This document shows positions 24,722 through 38,921 of a stretch of 64,000 nucleotides of DNA, in pieces. Position 1 is the first letter of the stretch, and each line of letters starts with the position of its first letter. Made by a program: the position numbers and the translations under genes. The DNA comes from Roseovarius mucosus. GTDB taxonomy: Bacteria > Pseudomonadota > Alphaproteobacteria > Rhodobacterales > Rhodobacteraceae. The DNA is taken from the NCBI RefSeq assembly GCF_002080415.1, contig NZ_CP020474.1:868001-932000 (forward strand), written 5' to 3'. Under the pieces are notes generated by a model. That model saw nothing but the letters and a program-made list of their open reading frames with translations, was not told the origin of the DNA and ran no database searches.

Positions 24722-24739
24722 TGTCAATTAAACTATACA
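24722..24739. promoter_or_regulatory. PpsR/CrtJ binding site upstream of bchG
   Basis: A perfect TGT-N12-ACA palindrome (TGTCAATTAAACTATACA). On the minus strand it contains a TATAGT -10-like hexamer about 14 nt before the bchG ATG. It lies in the 68-bp gap between ppsR and bchG, so the bchG unit can be repressed by PpsR independently of ppsR transcription. Confidence 0.82.
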
Positions 24740-24787
24740 ATCCATCGCGAGGGAAGAGGATTCTCGAATGCAGGCGCGCAAATCGGC

Positions 24788-26218
24788 CTATTCATCATCC
24801 TGTGCGTTGATCAACCCGAACTTGCGCAGCTTGACATAGAGGCTCTGCCGCGACAGGCCCAGCATTTCGGCGGCGGCGACCCGGTTGTTGTTGGTCAGGC
24901 GCACAGCGGTTTCGATGCACATCTTTTCGACCACGTCCGAAGTGGCAGATACCAATTCCTTGAGCGAGGCTGTCCCGACAAGGTCCATCACATTGCGCAT
25001 CGCTTCTTCGCTGACCACGGCCGAGGCTTCTTCGACATTGGGCAGATCGCGGGGGCTGGTATCGCGAATGATCAGGCCAACACCCAGATCAGCATTGCGC
25101 CCACGCAGGCGTGCGGCGGAAATATCCACGGACGTGCGCGTGCCAACGATGCTCTGGACCTGTGCGGCATAGCTGCGCATCCGGCCTGTCTTGCGGGTGT
25201 TATCCAGAATAAGCTTGAGATCGACACTGCCCCGCGACAGGAAATCCGCCATCGAACGGCCCTGCACATCCCGCAATTGCGCGGCATCGGACAGCACCAA
25301 AAAGCCCTCGTTCGCATCCCGAACCAAACCATTGGCATCCAGCAGCACGATTGCATCGCTCGCCGCTTCAAAGAGCGCCGTCAGCGATTGCGCCGATTCA
25401 GGGCGCGCCGCCTCTTCATCTTCGACCGGTGCCATGCGGCACAGCATCAGCACCTCGCCCGAGGCGCGAAAGAAATCCGGGCTCAACTGCACCAGCCGCC
25501 CATTGCGCCGCGCCACAGCCTCTACCCCGGTGATTTCATCCGAGGCCGCCGCAGCGCGCAACTGATCCATGAACCCGCCCCGCCGCTGCCCTTCAAAGGC
25601 CTGCGCAAAAGCATTGCCCGCAAGCACATCCCGCTTGGACCCAAGCAACAGCGCCCCGGCGGAATTGATGTCACGAATGCGGCCCTGATCCGGCTCGACC
25701 AGAACCAGCGGCGTCTCGGACGCCTCAAGCACCACCCGGTAACAGGTCTCAATGCCGCGAAACTTTTCAAGCTCTCGCTCGCGCGCCATCTGCTCGCGCA
25801 CCAGACGCTGCTGAATCTCCGCCAGCGGCTGCATATCGCGCCCCAGCAAAAGAACGCCACCACTGTCCGGATCACGATGCAACGTGTAGCGCACCGGGAA
25901 TTCCCAATTGGCATTGTCCCGGTGATTCATCTCCAGCGGGCGCGGCAGGGCATCAGGATCAGCCCGCATCTCTAACAGACGGGCATCAAACTTGGTGCGG
26001 CTTTCAACCGTGAGGAAATTGCGGAAATCCCGCCCAACCCAATGTTCCAGACTGCCCAATTCAGGCAGGTCCGGGCTAACGGATATGGCGACCACAAGAG
26101 ATTTGTCGTCAAGCATGACCGCGATGTCAGAGGCTTGCTCGATCAAGCGATCAACGCTCGATGATCCGGGCAATCCACCCGTTAGGGGCCGCTCAGACGT
26201 CCTGTTCTGCTTCGTCAC
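24788..26218 (-). CDS. ppsR: Photosynthesis repressor PpsR/CrtJ
   Basis: A 476-residue PAS-domain repressor of bch, crt and puc/puf genes under aerobic conditions. Order: N-terminal domain, a Q-linker-like helix (IQQRLVREQMARERELEKF, ~135-153), PAS (~160-260), PAS (~280-390), and a C-terminal Fis-type helix-turn-helix ending in NNNRVAAAEMLGLSRQSLYVKL (~443-464). Cysteines at 159, 260 and 434 are visible; the last two sit where the redox-active cysteines of Rhodobacter PpsR/CrtJ lie. The gene is 36 nt downstream of aerR. Its predicted operators (TGT-N12-ACA) occur seven times in the window. Confidence 0.96.
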   Translation of the reverse strand: MTKQNRTSERPLTGGLPGSSSVDRLIEQASDIAVMLDDKSLVVAISVSPDLPELGSLEHWVGRDFRNFLTVESRTKFDARLLEMRADPDALPRPLEMNHRDNANWEFPVRYTLHRDPDSGGVLLLGRDMQPLAEIQQRLVREQMARERELEKFRGIETCYRVVLEASETPLVLVEPDQGRIRDINSAGALLLGSKRDVLAGNAFAQAFEGQRRGGFMDQLRAAAASDEITGVEAVARRNGRLVQLSPDFFRASGEVLMLCRMAPVEDEEAARPESAQSLTALFEAASDAIVLLDANGLVRDANEGFLVLSDAAQLRDVQGRSMADFLSRGSVDLKLILDNTRKTGRMRSYAAQVQSIVGTRTSVDISAARLRGRNADLGVGLIIRDTSPRDLPNVEEASAVVSEEAMRNVMDLVGTASLKELVSATSDVVEKMCIETAVRLTNNNRVAAAEMLGLSRQSLYVKLRKFGLINAQDDE

Positions 26219-26254
26219 GCTGCTATCCCAACTCTCGCGCGCAGGGCGCGCGGA

Positions 26255-27049
26255 TTACGTATTCGCGTCGATTGATAACGGATCAACCACGGATGCAAGA
26301 CCGCACAGCTCAATTGCTTCTCGTGCTGTCCGTACTGCAAAATCCGCGCCAGTCCGCTTTTCAACTTCTCTCGGCTTGTCCACCAACCGCCCTCCGATAA
26401 CGATGGGCGGACAGCTGTCCAAATTAGAACGTAGGTAATCTATCAATTCCGTCAATTGTTCAAGCGTTTTCAGACTTCCCGCCGTGATACCGGCCATAGC
26501 GAACCTGCCAGACCCAAGCAGATGTTTCAGCTCCTCAACCTCCAGCCCGATGGCCATGTGGACCCAAATACCATGTCGGCGGAACTGATCCGCCGCGACA
26601 AAAGCGCCAATCGAGTGATCCTCAAAGGTTGGCACGATCATCAACACCGACTGACCAAGCGGAATACTGCGATCCATCCAGCCGCCCAGATCGGCCGCGT
26701 CCCGCGACCGGAACAGCGCCTGAAGCCGGGCCGCCCCCACCGTTACATCGACAAAGCTTGCCTTGTCCTGCACCCACATCTCTCCAAGAAAGCGCGCGGC
26801 GTCGGGCACATAAGTCTGATAGATCTCGTTTGAGGAAATCCCGTTGGCCACCATCGAGGCAATGACCCGCTGATGCGCCGCTTCGGATTCGTCCGTAAGC
26901 GCGGCGCACAGCCGTGCAATCCACTCACCGCGGCTCTTGGGAATATCTCCGCCCTGCTTGTCGAGCGCCACCTTTCGCAAGGCAGATTCGACAAGAAACC
27001 GTATTCCTGATGCTTGCGGACCAGACCCGCTGTCGTCGGGTTCCCTCAT
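26255..27049 (-). CDS. ppaA: AerR/PpaA cobalamin-binding antirepressor
   Basis: A 264-residue cytosolic regulator. N-terminal ~1-120 is a helical bundle; residues ~130-260 are a B12-binding-like Rossmann domain (VLMIVPTFEDHSIGAFVAAD, ITAGSLKTLEQL, PIVIGGRLVD). The histidine of FEDHSIGA falls at residue 145, matching the cobalamin-ligating His of R. capsulatus AerR as I recall it. AerR/PpaA modulates PpsR/CrtJ. GAGGG precedes ATG 27049. Cotranscribed with ppsR, divergent from bchF. Confidence 0.93.
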   Translation of the reverse strand: MREPDDSGSGPQASGIRFLVESALRKVALDKQGGDIPKSRGEWIARLCAALTDESEAAHQRVIASMVANGISSNEIYQTYVPDAARFLGEMWVQDKASFVDVTVGAARLQALFRSRDAADLGGWMDRSIPLGQSVLMIVPTFEDHSIGAFVAADQFRRHGIWVHMAIGLEVEELKHLLGSGRFAMAGITAGSLKTLEQLTELIDYLRSNLDSCPPIVIGGRLVDKPREVEKRTGADFAVRTAREAIELCGLASVVDPLSIDANT

Positions 27050-27179
27050 GCGTTGCCCTCCCAGGCGACCCTACTATCCCGCGATCCTCTGCGTTTCACT
27101 ATACTGCGAATCGCGCACGGGACAAAAGGGCGGCGCGTTTTCTGCTCCGTATACCTAGTGTGCGGGCGCAGAGGTCAAA

Positions 27180-27197
27180 TGTCAAATTATCCTGACA
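27180..27197. promoter_or_regulatory. PpsR/CrtJ site, aerR side
   Basis: A perfect TGT-N12-ACA palindrome (TGTCAAATTATCCTGACA), about 130 bp upstream of aerR. On the minus strand its end reads TTGACA, a -35 candidate for aerR-ppsR, suggesting autoregulation. Confidence 0.82.
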
Positions 27198-27370
27198 GAC
27201 CAAGGCAACAAATCTGCCCCGCGCGCGGAATCCATGCGTATCGGGGTAAAATTAGGCAAACCACACGCAGAATGGGCGATCAACCGCCTAAAAAAGCCGC
27301 TGAAGCCGCGCCGCAAAGCCGCCGCGCGACGCGCGTCCAGATTTCATTACAAGTTAACCGCGCCCAAAAG

Positions 27371-27388
27371 TGTAAATTATAATTGACA
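27371..27388. promoter_or_regulatory. PpsR/CrtJ site, bchF side
   Basis: A perfect TGT-N12-ACA palindrome (TGTAAATTATAATTGACA) 59 bp upstream of the bchF ATG. It contains TATAAT (27378-27383) and TTGACA (27383-27388); either could be a promoter hexamer of the bchFNBHLM superoperon. Confidence 0.85.
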
Positions 27389-27446
27389 CATTTAGCCCTC
27401 AGGTCGTAGCATCAGGACAGGCCAGAGACACGGGACCGGAGGGGAT

Positions 27447-30730
<3,284 letters not shown>

Positions 30731-30741
<11 letters not shown>

Positions 30742-33700
30742 CGTGATCCCCCCGGCCGCAACGGCCCCCTACCGCGTCGTGATCCTGACGCTGGATGCCC
30801 ATGCGGCGGGTGCATGCGCCCGCGTGGCCGAACGGATGGCGGCCGAATTCCCCGGCCTCACGCTCAAGGTGCATGCCGCTGCCGAATGGGGCGAAAACCC
30901 CACAGCACTCGAGGCAGCCCGTGCCGATATCGCGCGCGGCGACCTGATCCTCATCAGCCTGCTGTTTCTCGAAGATCACATCCGGGCAATCCTGCCCGAC
31001 CTTCAGGCGCGGCGCGATCACTGTGACGCAATGATCGGCATCATTGCCGATGCCCAGATCGTGAAACTGACCCGCATGGGCACGCTCGATATGGCCGCCC
31101 CCGAAACCGGCGCACGCAAGCTGATCAAGCGGCTGCGCGGCACAGACAAGCCGTCGGCAGAATCGGGCGAGAAAAAGATGAAGATGCTGCGGCGCTTGCC
31201 ACGCATCCTGAAATACATCCCCGGCAAGGCGCAGGACCTGCGCGCGTGGTTTCTGGTCATGCAATATTGGCTGGGAACATCAGACGACAATATCGAAGCG
31301 ATGCTGCGGTTCCTGATGTCGCGCTATGGTCACGAGGCGCGTTGGCGCGCACTCCGCGCCCCGGCCCCGCAGGATTACCCCGAAGTGGGCCTCTACCATC
31401 CTGACCTGCCAGAGCGGATCACGACCGACCTCGCCCGCCTGCCCGCACCGCAAGAAACCACCGGCACTGTCGGCCTCTTGGTCATGCGCAGCTATGTTCT
31501 CTCGGGCGATCACGCCCATTATGACGCCGTGATCCGCGCGTTCGAGGCGCGCGGCCTCAAGGTGATCCCGGCCTTTGCCTCAGGTCTCGATGGCCGCCCG
31601 GCGGTCGAACGGTTCTTCGAGGGGCGTGTCGATACGCTTGTCTCTCTGACCGGGTTCAGCCTTGTGGGCGGCCCCGCGTATAATGACAGCGCGGCGGCGG
31701 TTGATGTGCTCAGCCGTCTGGATGTTCCGTATGTCGCGGCTCATCCGCTCGAATTTCAGACCCTTGCACAATGGGCCGGATCGGCGGGCGGATTGGGCCC
31801 GATCGAGACAACGATGCTGGTGGCTCTGCCTGAAATCGACGGTGCCACAAATCCCACTGTCTTTGCCGGGCGCCATGGCGATACGGCCTGCGACGGCTGC
31901 GCGCGGCGCTGCACCGGTGACGGGGCCAAGGCGATGGCCCCCTGCCCCGAACGGATCGAGGTTCTGGCGGCGCGGGTCGCGCGGCTGGCGCATCTGCGCC
32001 GGCAAGAGGTGGCAACGCGCCGCGTGGGCATCGTGCTCTTTGGGTTTCCGCCCAATGCCGGTGCGGCAGGCACGGCGGCCTATCTCGATGTCTTTCAATC
32101 ACTGCACAACATGCTGCACGCCATGGCCGCGCGCGGCTATGACCTGACCCCACCCGCAACGGTTGAAGAGCTGCGCCGTGCCGTATTAGAGGGCAGCGCC
32201 CGCCAATATGGACAAGAGGCCAATATCGCGGCCCATGTCAGCGCCGACGATATCGTGGCCGGCACGCCCTGGCTGCGCGAGATCGAGGCGCAATGGGGCG
32301 CTGCCCCCGGCAAGGTGCAATCGGACGGGCGTGGGGTGTTCATCCTTGGGGCGGAATTCGGCAATGTCTTTGTCGGGCTGCAACCGGCCTTTGGCTATGA
32401 GGGCGACCCGATGCGCCTGCTGTTCGAGCATGGCTTTGCCCCGACGCATGCTTTCGCGCAATTCTACCTCTGGCTCAAGAACCGCTTTAACGCCGATGTT
32501 CTCTTGCATTTTGGCATGCATGGCGCGCTGGAATTCATGCCGGGCAAACAGGCCGGACCGGGCGCTGCCTGCTGGCCGGACCGCCTGATTGGCGACATGC
32601 CCAATGTCTACCTCTACCCGTCCAACAACCCGTCCGAGGCGAGCCTTGCCAAGCGCCGCTCGGGGGCTGTGACCGTCACACATCTGACCCCGCCGCTGGC
32701 GGCCTCTGGCCTTTACAAGGGTCTTGCGGAACTCAAGGACAGCCTCAAGCGCTGGCGTGAAATGGCGGGCGACGCGCCCGAGCGCGAGGAATTGCGCGCC
32801 CTCATCGCCGAACAAGCCGTCACCGTCGACATGGGCGGGCGCGAGCCCGACACGCTCTGGCTCAAACTGCTCGAAACCGAAGACGCGTTGATCCCCGAAG
32901 GCCTGCACGTGCTGGGCCGCCCCATGAGCGCCGAGGCGCGCGCCGGGTATCTTGCGATCATGGACGGCACTGATGCCGAAACACGGGCGCGGGTCGATGC
33001 GCTCTTGCAGCAGGAAACCGAAATTGCGGCGCTCTTGCGGGCGCTTGGCGGGCACTTTACCCCGCCCGTCCCCGGCGGCGACTTGATCCGCTCGGCGGAT
33101 ATCCTGCCCACGGGGCGCAATATCCACGCCTTCGATCCCTTCCGCATGCCGACCGAATTCGCCTGCCGCGATGGCGCGCGGCAAGCGGCACGTCTGCTGG
33201 AAACGCACAAGAGCCTGCCACGCTCCATCGCGCTGGTGCTCTGGGGATCAGACAATATCAAGGCCGATGGCGCGCCCATGGCCCAAGCCTTGGCGCTGAT
33301 GGGGGCCAAGCCGCGGTTTGATTCCTTTGGCCGCCTCTCGGGCGCAGACCTCATCCCGCTTGACGTGCTGGGCCGCCCGCGCATCGACGTGATGATGACA
33401 CTCTCCGGCATTTTCCGCGATCTGCTGCCGCTTCAGGTGCGGATGCTGGCCGAGGCAGCGCTGGTGGCGGCCAGGGCCGATGAACCCGACGAGATGAACT
33501 ATATCCGCGCCCATGCCCGCGCCCAGATGGCCAAGACCGGCTGCGATCTGGAAACGGCGGCGCTGCGGGTGTTCTCGAATGCCGAAGGCGCCTATGGCTC
33601 CAATGTCAATCAACTGGTCGACAGCTCTGCCTTTGACGACGAAGACGAGCTGGCCGATGCCTATCAGGCGCGCAAAGGCTTTGCGTATGGCGTCAACGGC

Positions 33701-34288
33701 AAGGCACAGGCGCAAGGCGCGCTGTTGCAAGCGGCGCTGGAGCGGGTCGAAGTGGCCTATCAAAACCTCGAGTCGGTCGAACTGGGTGTCACCACGGTCG
33801 ACCATTACTTTGACACGCTGGGTGGGATTTCCCGCGCCGTGCGCCGCGCGCGCGGTGGCAAAGAGGCGGCGATCTATATCTCTGATACCACACGCGGCAC
33901 CGGCACCGTGCGCACGCTCGCCGATCAGGTCGCACTGGAAACCCGCGCCCGCTCGCTCAATCCGAAATTCCACGAGGGCCTCTTGCGCCACGGGGCCGAG
34001 GGTGTGCGCCAGATCGAGGCGCATGTCACCAATACGATGGGCTGGTCCGCCACCACCGGACAGGTAGAGCCGTGGATCTATCAGCGGATTTCCGAAACCT
34101 TTGTTCTGGATGAGGCGATGCGCAAGCGGTTGAGCGATCTCAACCCGGTGGCCTCCTCGCGGATGGCGAACCGCCTGCTCGAGGCACATGACCGCGCCTA
34201 TTGGCAGACCGACGCCGCAACCCTCGCCGCGCTGCAATCAGCCGCCGCAGCGATGGAAGACCGGATGGAAGGGGTGGCCGCAGAATGA
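30731..34288 (+). CDS. bchH: Magnesium chelatase subunit H
   Basis: A 1185-residue porphyrin-binding catalytic subunit inserting Mg into protoporphyrin IX, together with BchI and BchD (not in the window). CobN/Mg-chelatase signatures include [52 protein letters not shown] and [19 protein letters not shown]. Length is normal for the family. ATG 30731 overlaps the end of bchB. It is the committed step to bacteriochlorophyll. Confidence 0.97.
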
Positions 34289-34307
34289 CGACTGTTTGTG
34301 ACTATGA

Positions 34308-35296
<989 letters not shown>

Positions 35297-35297
<1 letters not shown>

Positions 35298-36019
35298 TGC
35301 GAGACTTCAGCGCACCTCCGGCCCTTGGGACCCCACAAGATGACTGGGCGCAGACGCGCGACCGGGTCGAAACCTATTTCGACCGTACCGCGACCCAGGT
35401 CTGGGAGCGGCTGACGAGTGATGCGCCGGTGTCAAAGATCCGCCAGACCGTCCGCGTGGGACGTGACCGGATGCGCGCGCAGATGCTGGCGCGCCTGCCA
35501 CAAGACATGCGCGGGCTGCGCGTGCTCGATGCGGGCTGTGGTGCCGGACAAATGACAGCAGAGCTGGCCGCGCGCGGGGCCGAGGTGATGGCGGTGGATA
35601 TTTCCCCCGCCCTCATCGACGTGGCGCGGCGGCGCTTGCCAGAGGCTCTCGCCCCGCTGGTCAGCTTTCACGCAGGCGATATGCTCGATCCTGCCCTTGG
35701 CCGGTTTGATCACGTCATGGCGATGGACAGCCTGATTTATTACACCGAATCCGACCTCGCGCGCGCGCTTGATGCGCTGGCCGCGCGCACCACCGCAACG
35801 GTGGTCTTTACCGTAGCGCCGCGCACGCCGCTTTTGATGGCGATGTGGCGCATGGGCAAACTTTTCCCGCGCGCCGACCGCTCGCCCAGCATGGTGCCCC
35901 ATTCGGCCAAACGGCTACAACGCGCCCTGCGCTATGCCGGCAGCACCGCCAGCCTGCGTCCGCTGACCCGCGTGACCTCAGGCTTTTACATCTCTCAGGC
36001 GATGGAGGTTCACAGATGA
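35297..36019 (+). CDS. bchM: Mg-protoporphyrin IX methyltransferase
   Basis: A 240-residue SAM-dependent enzyme methylating the C13 propionate of Mg-protoporphyrin IX. SAM motif I is LRVLDAGCGAGQMTAEL; AVDISPALIDVARRRLP is motif II, and DHVMAMDSLIYYTESDL is conserved in BchM. The ATG is in a TGATG arrangement with the bchL stop. It makes the substrate of AcsF downstream. Confidence 0.96.
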
Positions 36020-36041
36020 GCACGCGCCGCCCCTCCCCCTG

Positions 36042-37457
36042 ATGGCGTTGACCACGCGCTGGCTGCCCTTTGCCGATGCGGCAAGCGAGGGCCTGCCGCT
36101 TGGGCAACTGTTGCGCCTGTCGCTCTTTCAGGTGTCGGTGGGGATGGCGACGGTGCTTCTGTTGGGCACCCTCAACCGGGTGATGATCGTGGAACTCTCC
36201 GTGCCGGCCCTTGTGGTTGCGGCGATGATCGCCCTGCCGGTGCTGATCGCGCCGTTCCGGGCCCTGATGGGATTCCGGTCAGACACACACCGCTCCGCCT
36301 TGGGGTGGAAGCGTATCCCCTATCTCTGGTTCGGCTCGCTCTGGCAGATGGGCGGCCTTGCCGTCATGCCCTTCGCGCTTTTGGTTCTATCGGGCCAACA
36401 AGAGGTGGGGCCGACATGGGCAGGCGAGGTGCTGGCGGCGCTGGCGTTCCTGATGACCGGCCTTGGCCTGCATATGACCCAGACCGCCGGTCTGGCCTTG
36501 GCCAGCGACCGCGCAACCGATGAAACGCGGCCCCGCGTCGTGGCGCTGCTCTACGTCATGTTCCTGTTGGGCATGGCGATTTCGGCCATCGTGATCGGCT
36601 GGCTCTTGCGGGATTTCGCACCTTTCACACTGGTGCGCGTGGTGCAGGGGGCGGCCTTGGCAGGCATCCTGCTCAACCTTGTGGCACTCTGGAAACAGGA
36701 AAAACTCAATCCCATGAGCCGGGAAGAGCGCGAGGCCCCGCGCCCCGAATTCCGCGCCGCATGGGCGGATCTTATGGCGGGGGGCACAGCGGGGCGGCTG
36801 CTGGCGGTCGTATTCCTTGGCACCATGGCCTTTAACATGCAGGACGTGCTGCTCGAACCCTATGGCGGCGAAGTTCTGGGGCTGTCGGTCTCCTCCACCA
36901 CGATGCTCACCTCGGTCTGGGCGATTGGCGCACTCTTGGGCTTTGGTCTTGCGGGCCGCGCACTGCTGCGGGGGGCAAATGCCTACCGGATGGCGGGTAC
37001 GGGCCTTTTGGTCGGGATCGTCGCGTTTTCAACCGTGATCTTTGCGGCGCCGATGCAGGCGCCTGCCCTGTTTTTCGCCGGGGCTGGCCTGATTGGTCTT
37101 GGCGGCGGGCTTTTCGCAGTCTCGACCCTTACGGCAGCCATGGCGCTGGCCGCAGGCGGCGTTGCCGGGCATGGCCTGGCGCTTGGGGCTTGGGGGGCCG
37201 CACAGGCCACTGCGGCGGGTCTCTCGATTGCCATCGGCGGCGGCGTGCGCGACGTGGTCAATCATCTCGCCCTTTCCGGTCAGATGGGCGAGGCGCTCAG
37301 CACGCCCGCCACTGGCTATTCCGTCGTCTATCACGGGGAAATTGCCCTTTTGTTCATTACCCTTGCCGTCCTTGGCCCGCTGGTGCGGTTCAAACAGGCC
37401 GGCAGCACAACTCACTCCGGGGGCGGCCGCATCGGGCTGGCCGATTTCCCCACATGA
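36042..37457 (+). CDS. lhaA: LH1 assembly protein LhaA (PucC/BCD family)
   Basis: A 471-residue 12-TM protein. Family segments are GTLNRVMIVELSVPALVVA, RALMGFRSDTHRSALGWKRI and a C-terminal half with AMALAAGGVAGHGLALGAWG. LhaA promotes LH1 assembly, probably by supplying bacteriochlorophyll. It lies 22 nt after bchM with no clear Shine-Dalgarno and directly before puhA, as in Rhodobacter. Confidence 0.95.
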   Translation: MALTTRWLPFADAASEGLPLGQLLRLSLFQVSVGMATVLLLGTLNRVMIVELSVPALVVAAMIALPVLIAPFRALMGFRSDTHRSALGWKRIPYLWFGSLWQMGGLAVMPFALLVLSGQQEVGPTWAGEVLAALAFLMTGLGLHMTQTAGLALASDRATDETRPRVVALLYVMFLLGMAISAIVIGWLLRDFAPFTLVRVVQGAALAGILLNLVALWKQEKLNPMSREEREAPRPEFRAAWADLMAGGTAGRLLAVVFLGTMAFNMQDVLLEPYGGEVLGLSVSSTTMLTSVWAIGALLGFGLAGRALLRGANAYRMAGTGLLVGIVAFSTVIFAAPMQAPALFFAGAGLIGLGGGLFAVSTLTAAMALAAGGVAGHGLALGAWGAAQATAAGLSIAIGGGVRDVVNHLALSGQMGEALSTPATGYSVVYHGEIALLFITLAVLGPLVRFKQAGSTTHSGGGRIGLADFPT

Positions 37458-37484
37458 CCTGCGATCGCTCGAAAGGAGTCTGAT

Positions 37485-38258
37485 ATGACCGAGCCGTTCT
37501 TTGGAAATTTTGATCTCGCAAGCCTCTCACTCTGGCTGTTTTACGGATTCTTTGCCCTGCTGATTTTCTACATTCAGCGCGAAAACATGCGCGAGGGCTA
37601 TCCGCTTGAGGATGACGATGGCAAGCTGTCGGCCAATCAGGGCCTGTTTCCGCTGCCAAGCGACAAGACCTTCAAGCTGCCGCATGGCCGGGGTGAATTG
37701 ACTGTACCCTCGGGCCAAAACCCCGAGCGTACCGATCTGGCGCTGGAAAAGACCGCGGCTGGCAATGGCTTCCCCTTTGCGCCCACCGGCAATCCGATGG
37801 TTGATGGGGTTGGTCCCGCCTCTTGGGCACCGCGCCGCGATGTGCCGGAACTGGACGGCCACGGCCATCCCAAAATCGTGCCGATGGCCGCAACCGAGCA
37901 TTTCGTGGTGGCCGCAGGGCGTGATCCGCGTGGCCTGCCGGTGATGGCCGGTGATGGCGAAATCGTCGGCAAGATCAGCGACATGTGGATCGACGAGCCC
38001 GAGCAACTGGTCCGTTACCTGGAAATCGAGCTGGCCGCACCGCATGGCGAAGGCAAGCGTCTGGTGCCGATCACCTTTGCCCGGATTAAGTCGGACCGCG
38101 TCAACGTCCGCTCGATCTTTGGCCCGCATTTCGCAGGCGTTCCGCAACATGCCTCACCGCGACAGGTCACCCTGCTCGAGGAAGACAAGATCAGCGGCTA
38201 TTACGGCGGCGGCACACTCTATGCCAGCACCGCGCGGCAAGAGCCACTGCTGGGATAA
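37485..38258 (+). CDS. puhA: Photosynthetic reaction centre H subunit
   Basis: A 257-residue protein with one N-terminal membrane helix (LASLSLWLFYGFFALLIFYI) and a large cytoplasmic domain (YPLEDD, LEIELAAP, VNVRSIFGPHFAGVP). It stabilises the L/M core and guides protons to QB. AAGGAG is 7 nt before ATG 37485. Confidence 0.98.
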   Translation: MTEPFFGNFDLASLSLWLFYGFFALLIFYIQRENMREGYPLEDDDGKLSANQGLFPLPSDKTFKLPHGRGELTVPSGQNPERTDLALEKTAAGNGFPFAPTGNPMVDGVGPASWAPRRDVPELDGHGHPKIVPMAATEHFVVAAGRDPRGLPVMAGDGEIVGKISDMWIDEPEQLVRYLEIELAAPHGEGKRLVPITFARIKSDRVNVRSIFGPHFAGVPQHASPRQVTLLEEDKISGYYGGGTLYASTARQEPLLG

Positions 38259-38273
38259 GAAGGAGTCAAGACC

Positions 38274-38906
38274 ATGAGCCACGACGATTTTGCCGTTGAA
38301 CCCGTAAGGGGCCTGCCCGAAACCCCGCCCGAGGGCGAGCGTATCCTCTGGCAGGGAGCGCCCGATTGGTGGCGGTTGAGCGTCGAGGCGCTCAGCCTGC
38401 CATGGGTGGCAGGCTATTTCGTCGTGCTCGCGGTCTGGCGGTTCATCACCATGATGGACCAGATGCCACTTGTCACAGCCATTGCGGCCGCCCTGCCGCT
38501 GGTGATCATGGGGATCGTGGTCTGCCTTATGCTGATGCTGGTCGGCTATATTCAGGCCCGCGCCACGGTCTACACGATCACCAACCGCCGCGTGGCCATG
38601 CGCATCGGCGCGGCGCTCACGGTCACGCTCAACCTGCCCTATACGCAGGTCGGGCGCGCCGATCTCAAACTGACCAAGGGCGGAACCGGCACCATCGTGC
38701 TCGACCTCATGGGCGACACGCGCCTCAGCTACCTTGTGTGCTGGCCGCATGTGCGCCCTTGGGTCATGCGCCGCACCCAACCTGCGCTGCGCTGCATCCC
38801 AGAGGCGGCCAAGGTCGCGCATCTTCTGGCCGAGGCGGCAGAGACCCGCGTTGCCACACCCAAAATCGCCCGCAGCGCCCCGCAGCACGCCCTCGCGGCA
38901 GAATGA
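38274..38906 (+). CDS. puhB: Photosynthetic complex assembly protein PuhB
   Basis: A 210-residue membrane protein with two to three helices (WVAGYFVVLAVWRFITMM, ALPLVIMGIVVCLMLMLVGY) and a bPH2-like domain (TVYTITNRRVAMRIGAALT). PuhB helps reaction-centre assembly in Rhodobacter. AAGGAG is upstream. The family starts with a short segment ending ERILWQGAPDWW, seen here at ~residues 23-34. Confidence 0.94.
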   Translation: MSHDDFAVEPVRGLPETPPEGERILWQGAPDWWRLSVEALSLPWVAGYFVVLAVWRFITMMDQMPLVTAIAAALPLVIMGIVVCLMLMLVGYIQARATVYTITNRRVAMRIGAALTVTLNLPYTQVGRADLKLTKGGTGTIVLDLMGDTRLSYLVCWPHVRPWVMRRTQPALRCIPEAAKVAHLLAEAAETRVATPKIARSAPQHALAAE

Positions 38907-38921
38907 ACAGGAGCGGATAAG

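Larger units (their letters stand above)
27050..27446. promoter_or_regulatory. Divergent aerR-bchF control region
   Basis: A 397-bp gene-free region between divergent regulator and bacteriochlorophyll operons. It holds two PpsR palindromes (27180-27197 and 27371-27388), each with one half-site that reads TTGACA toward the gene it lies nearest, so each can occlude a -35 element. It is richer in A/T than its flanks between 27160 and 27400. I see no ORF worth calling in it. Confidence 0.8.
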
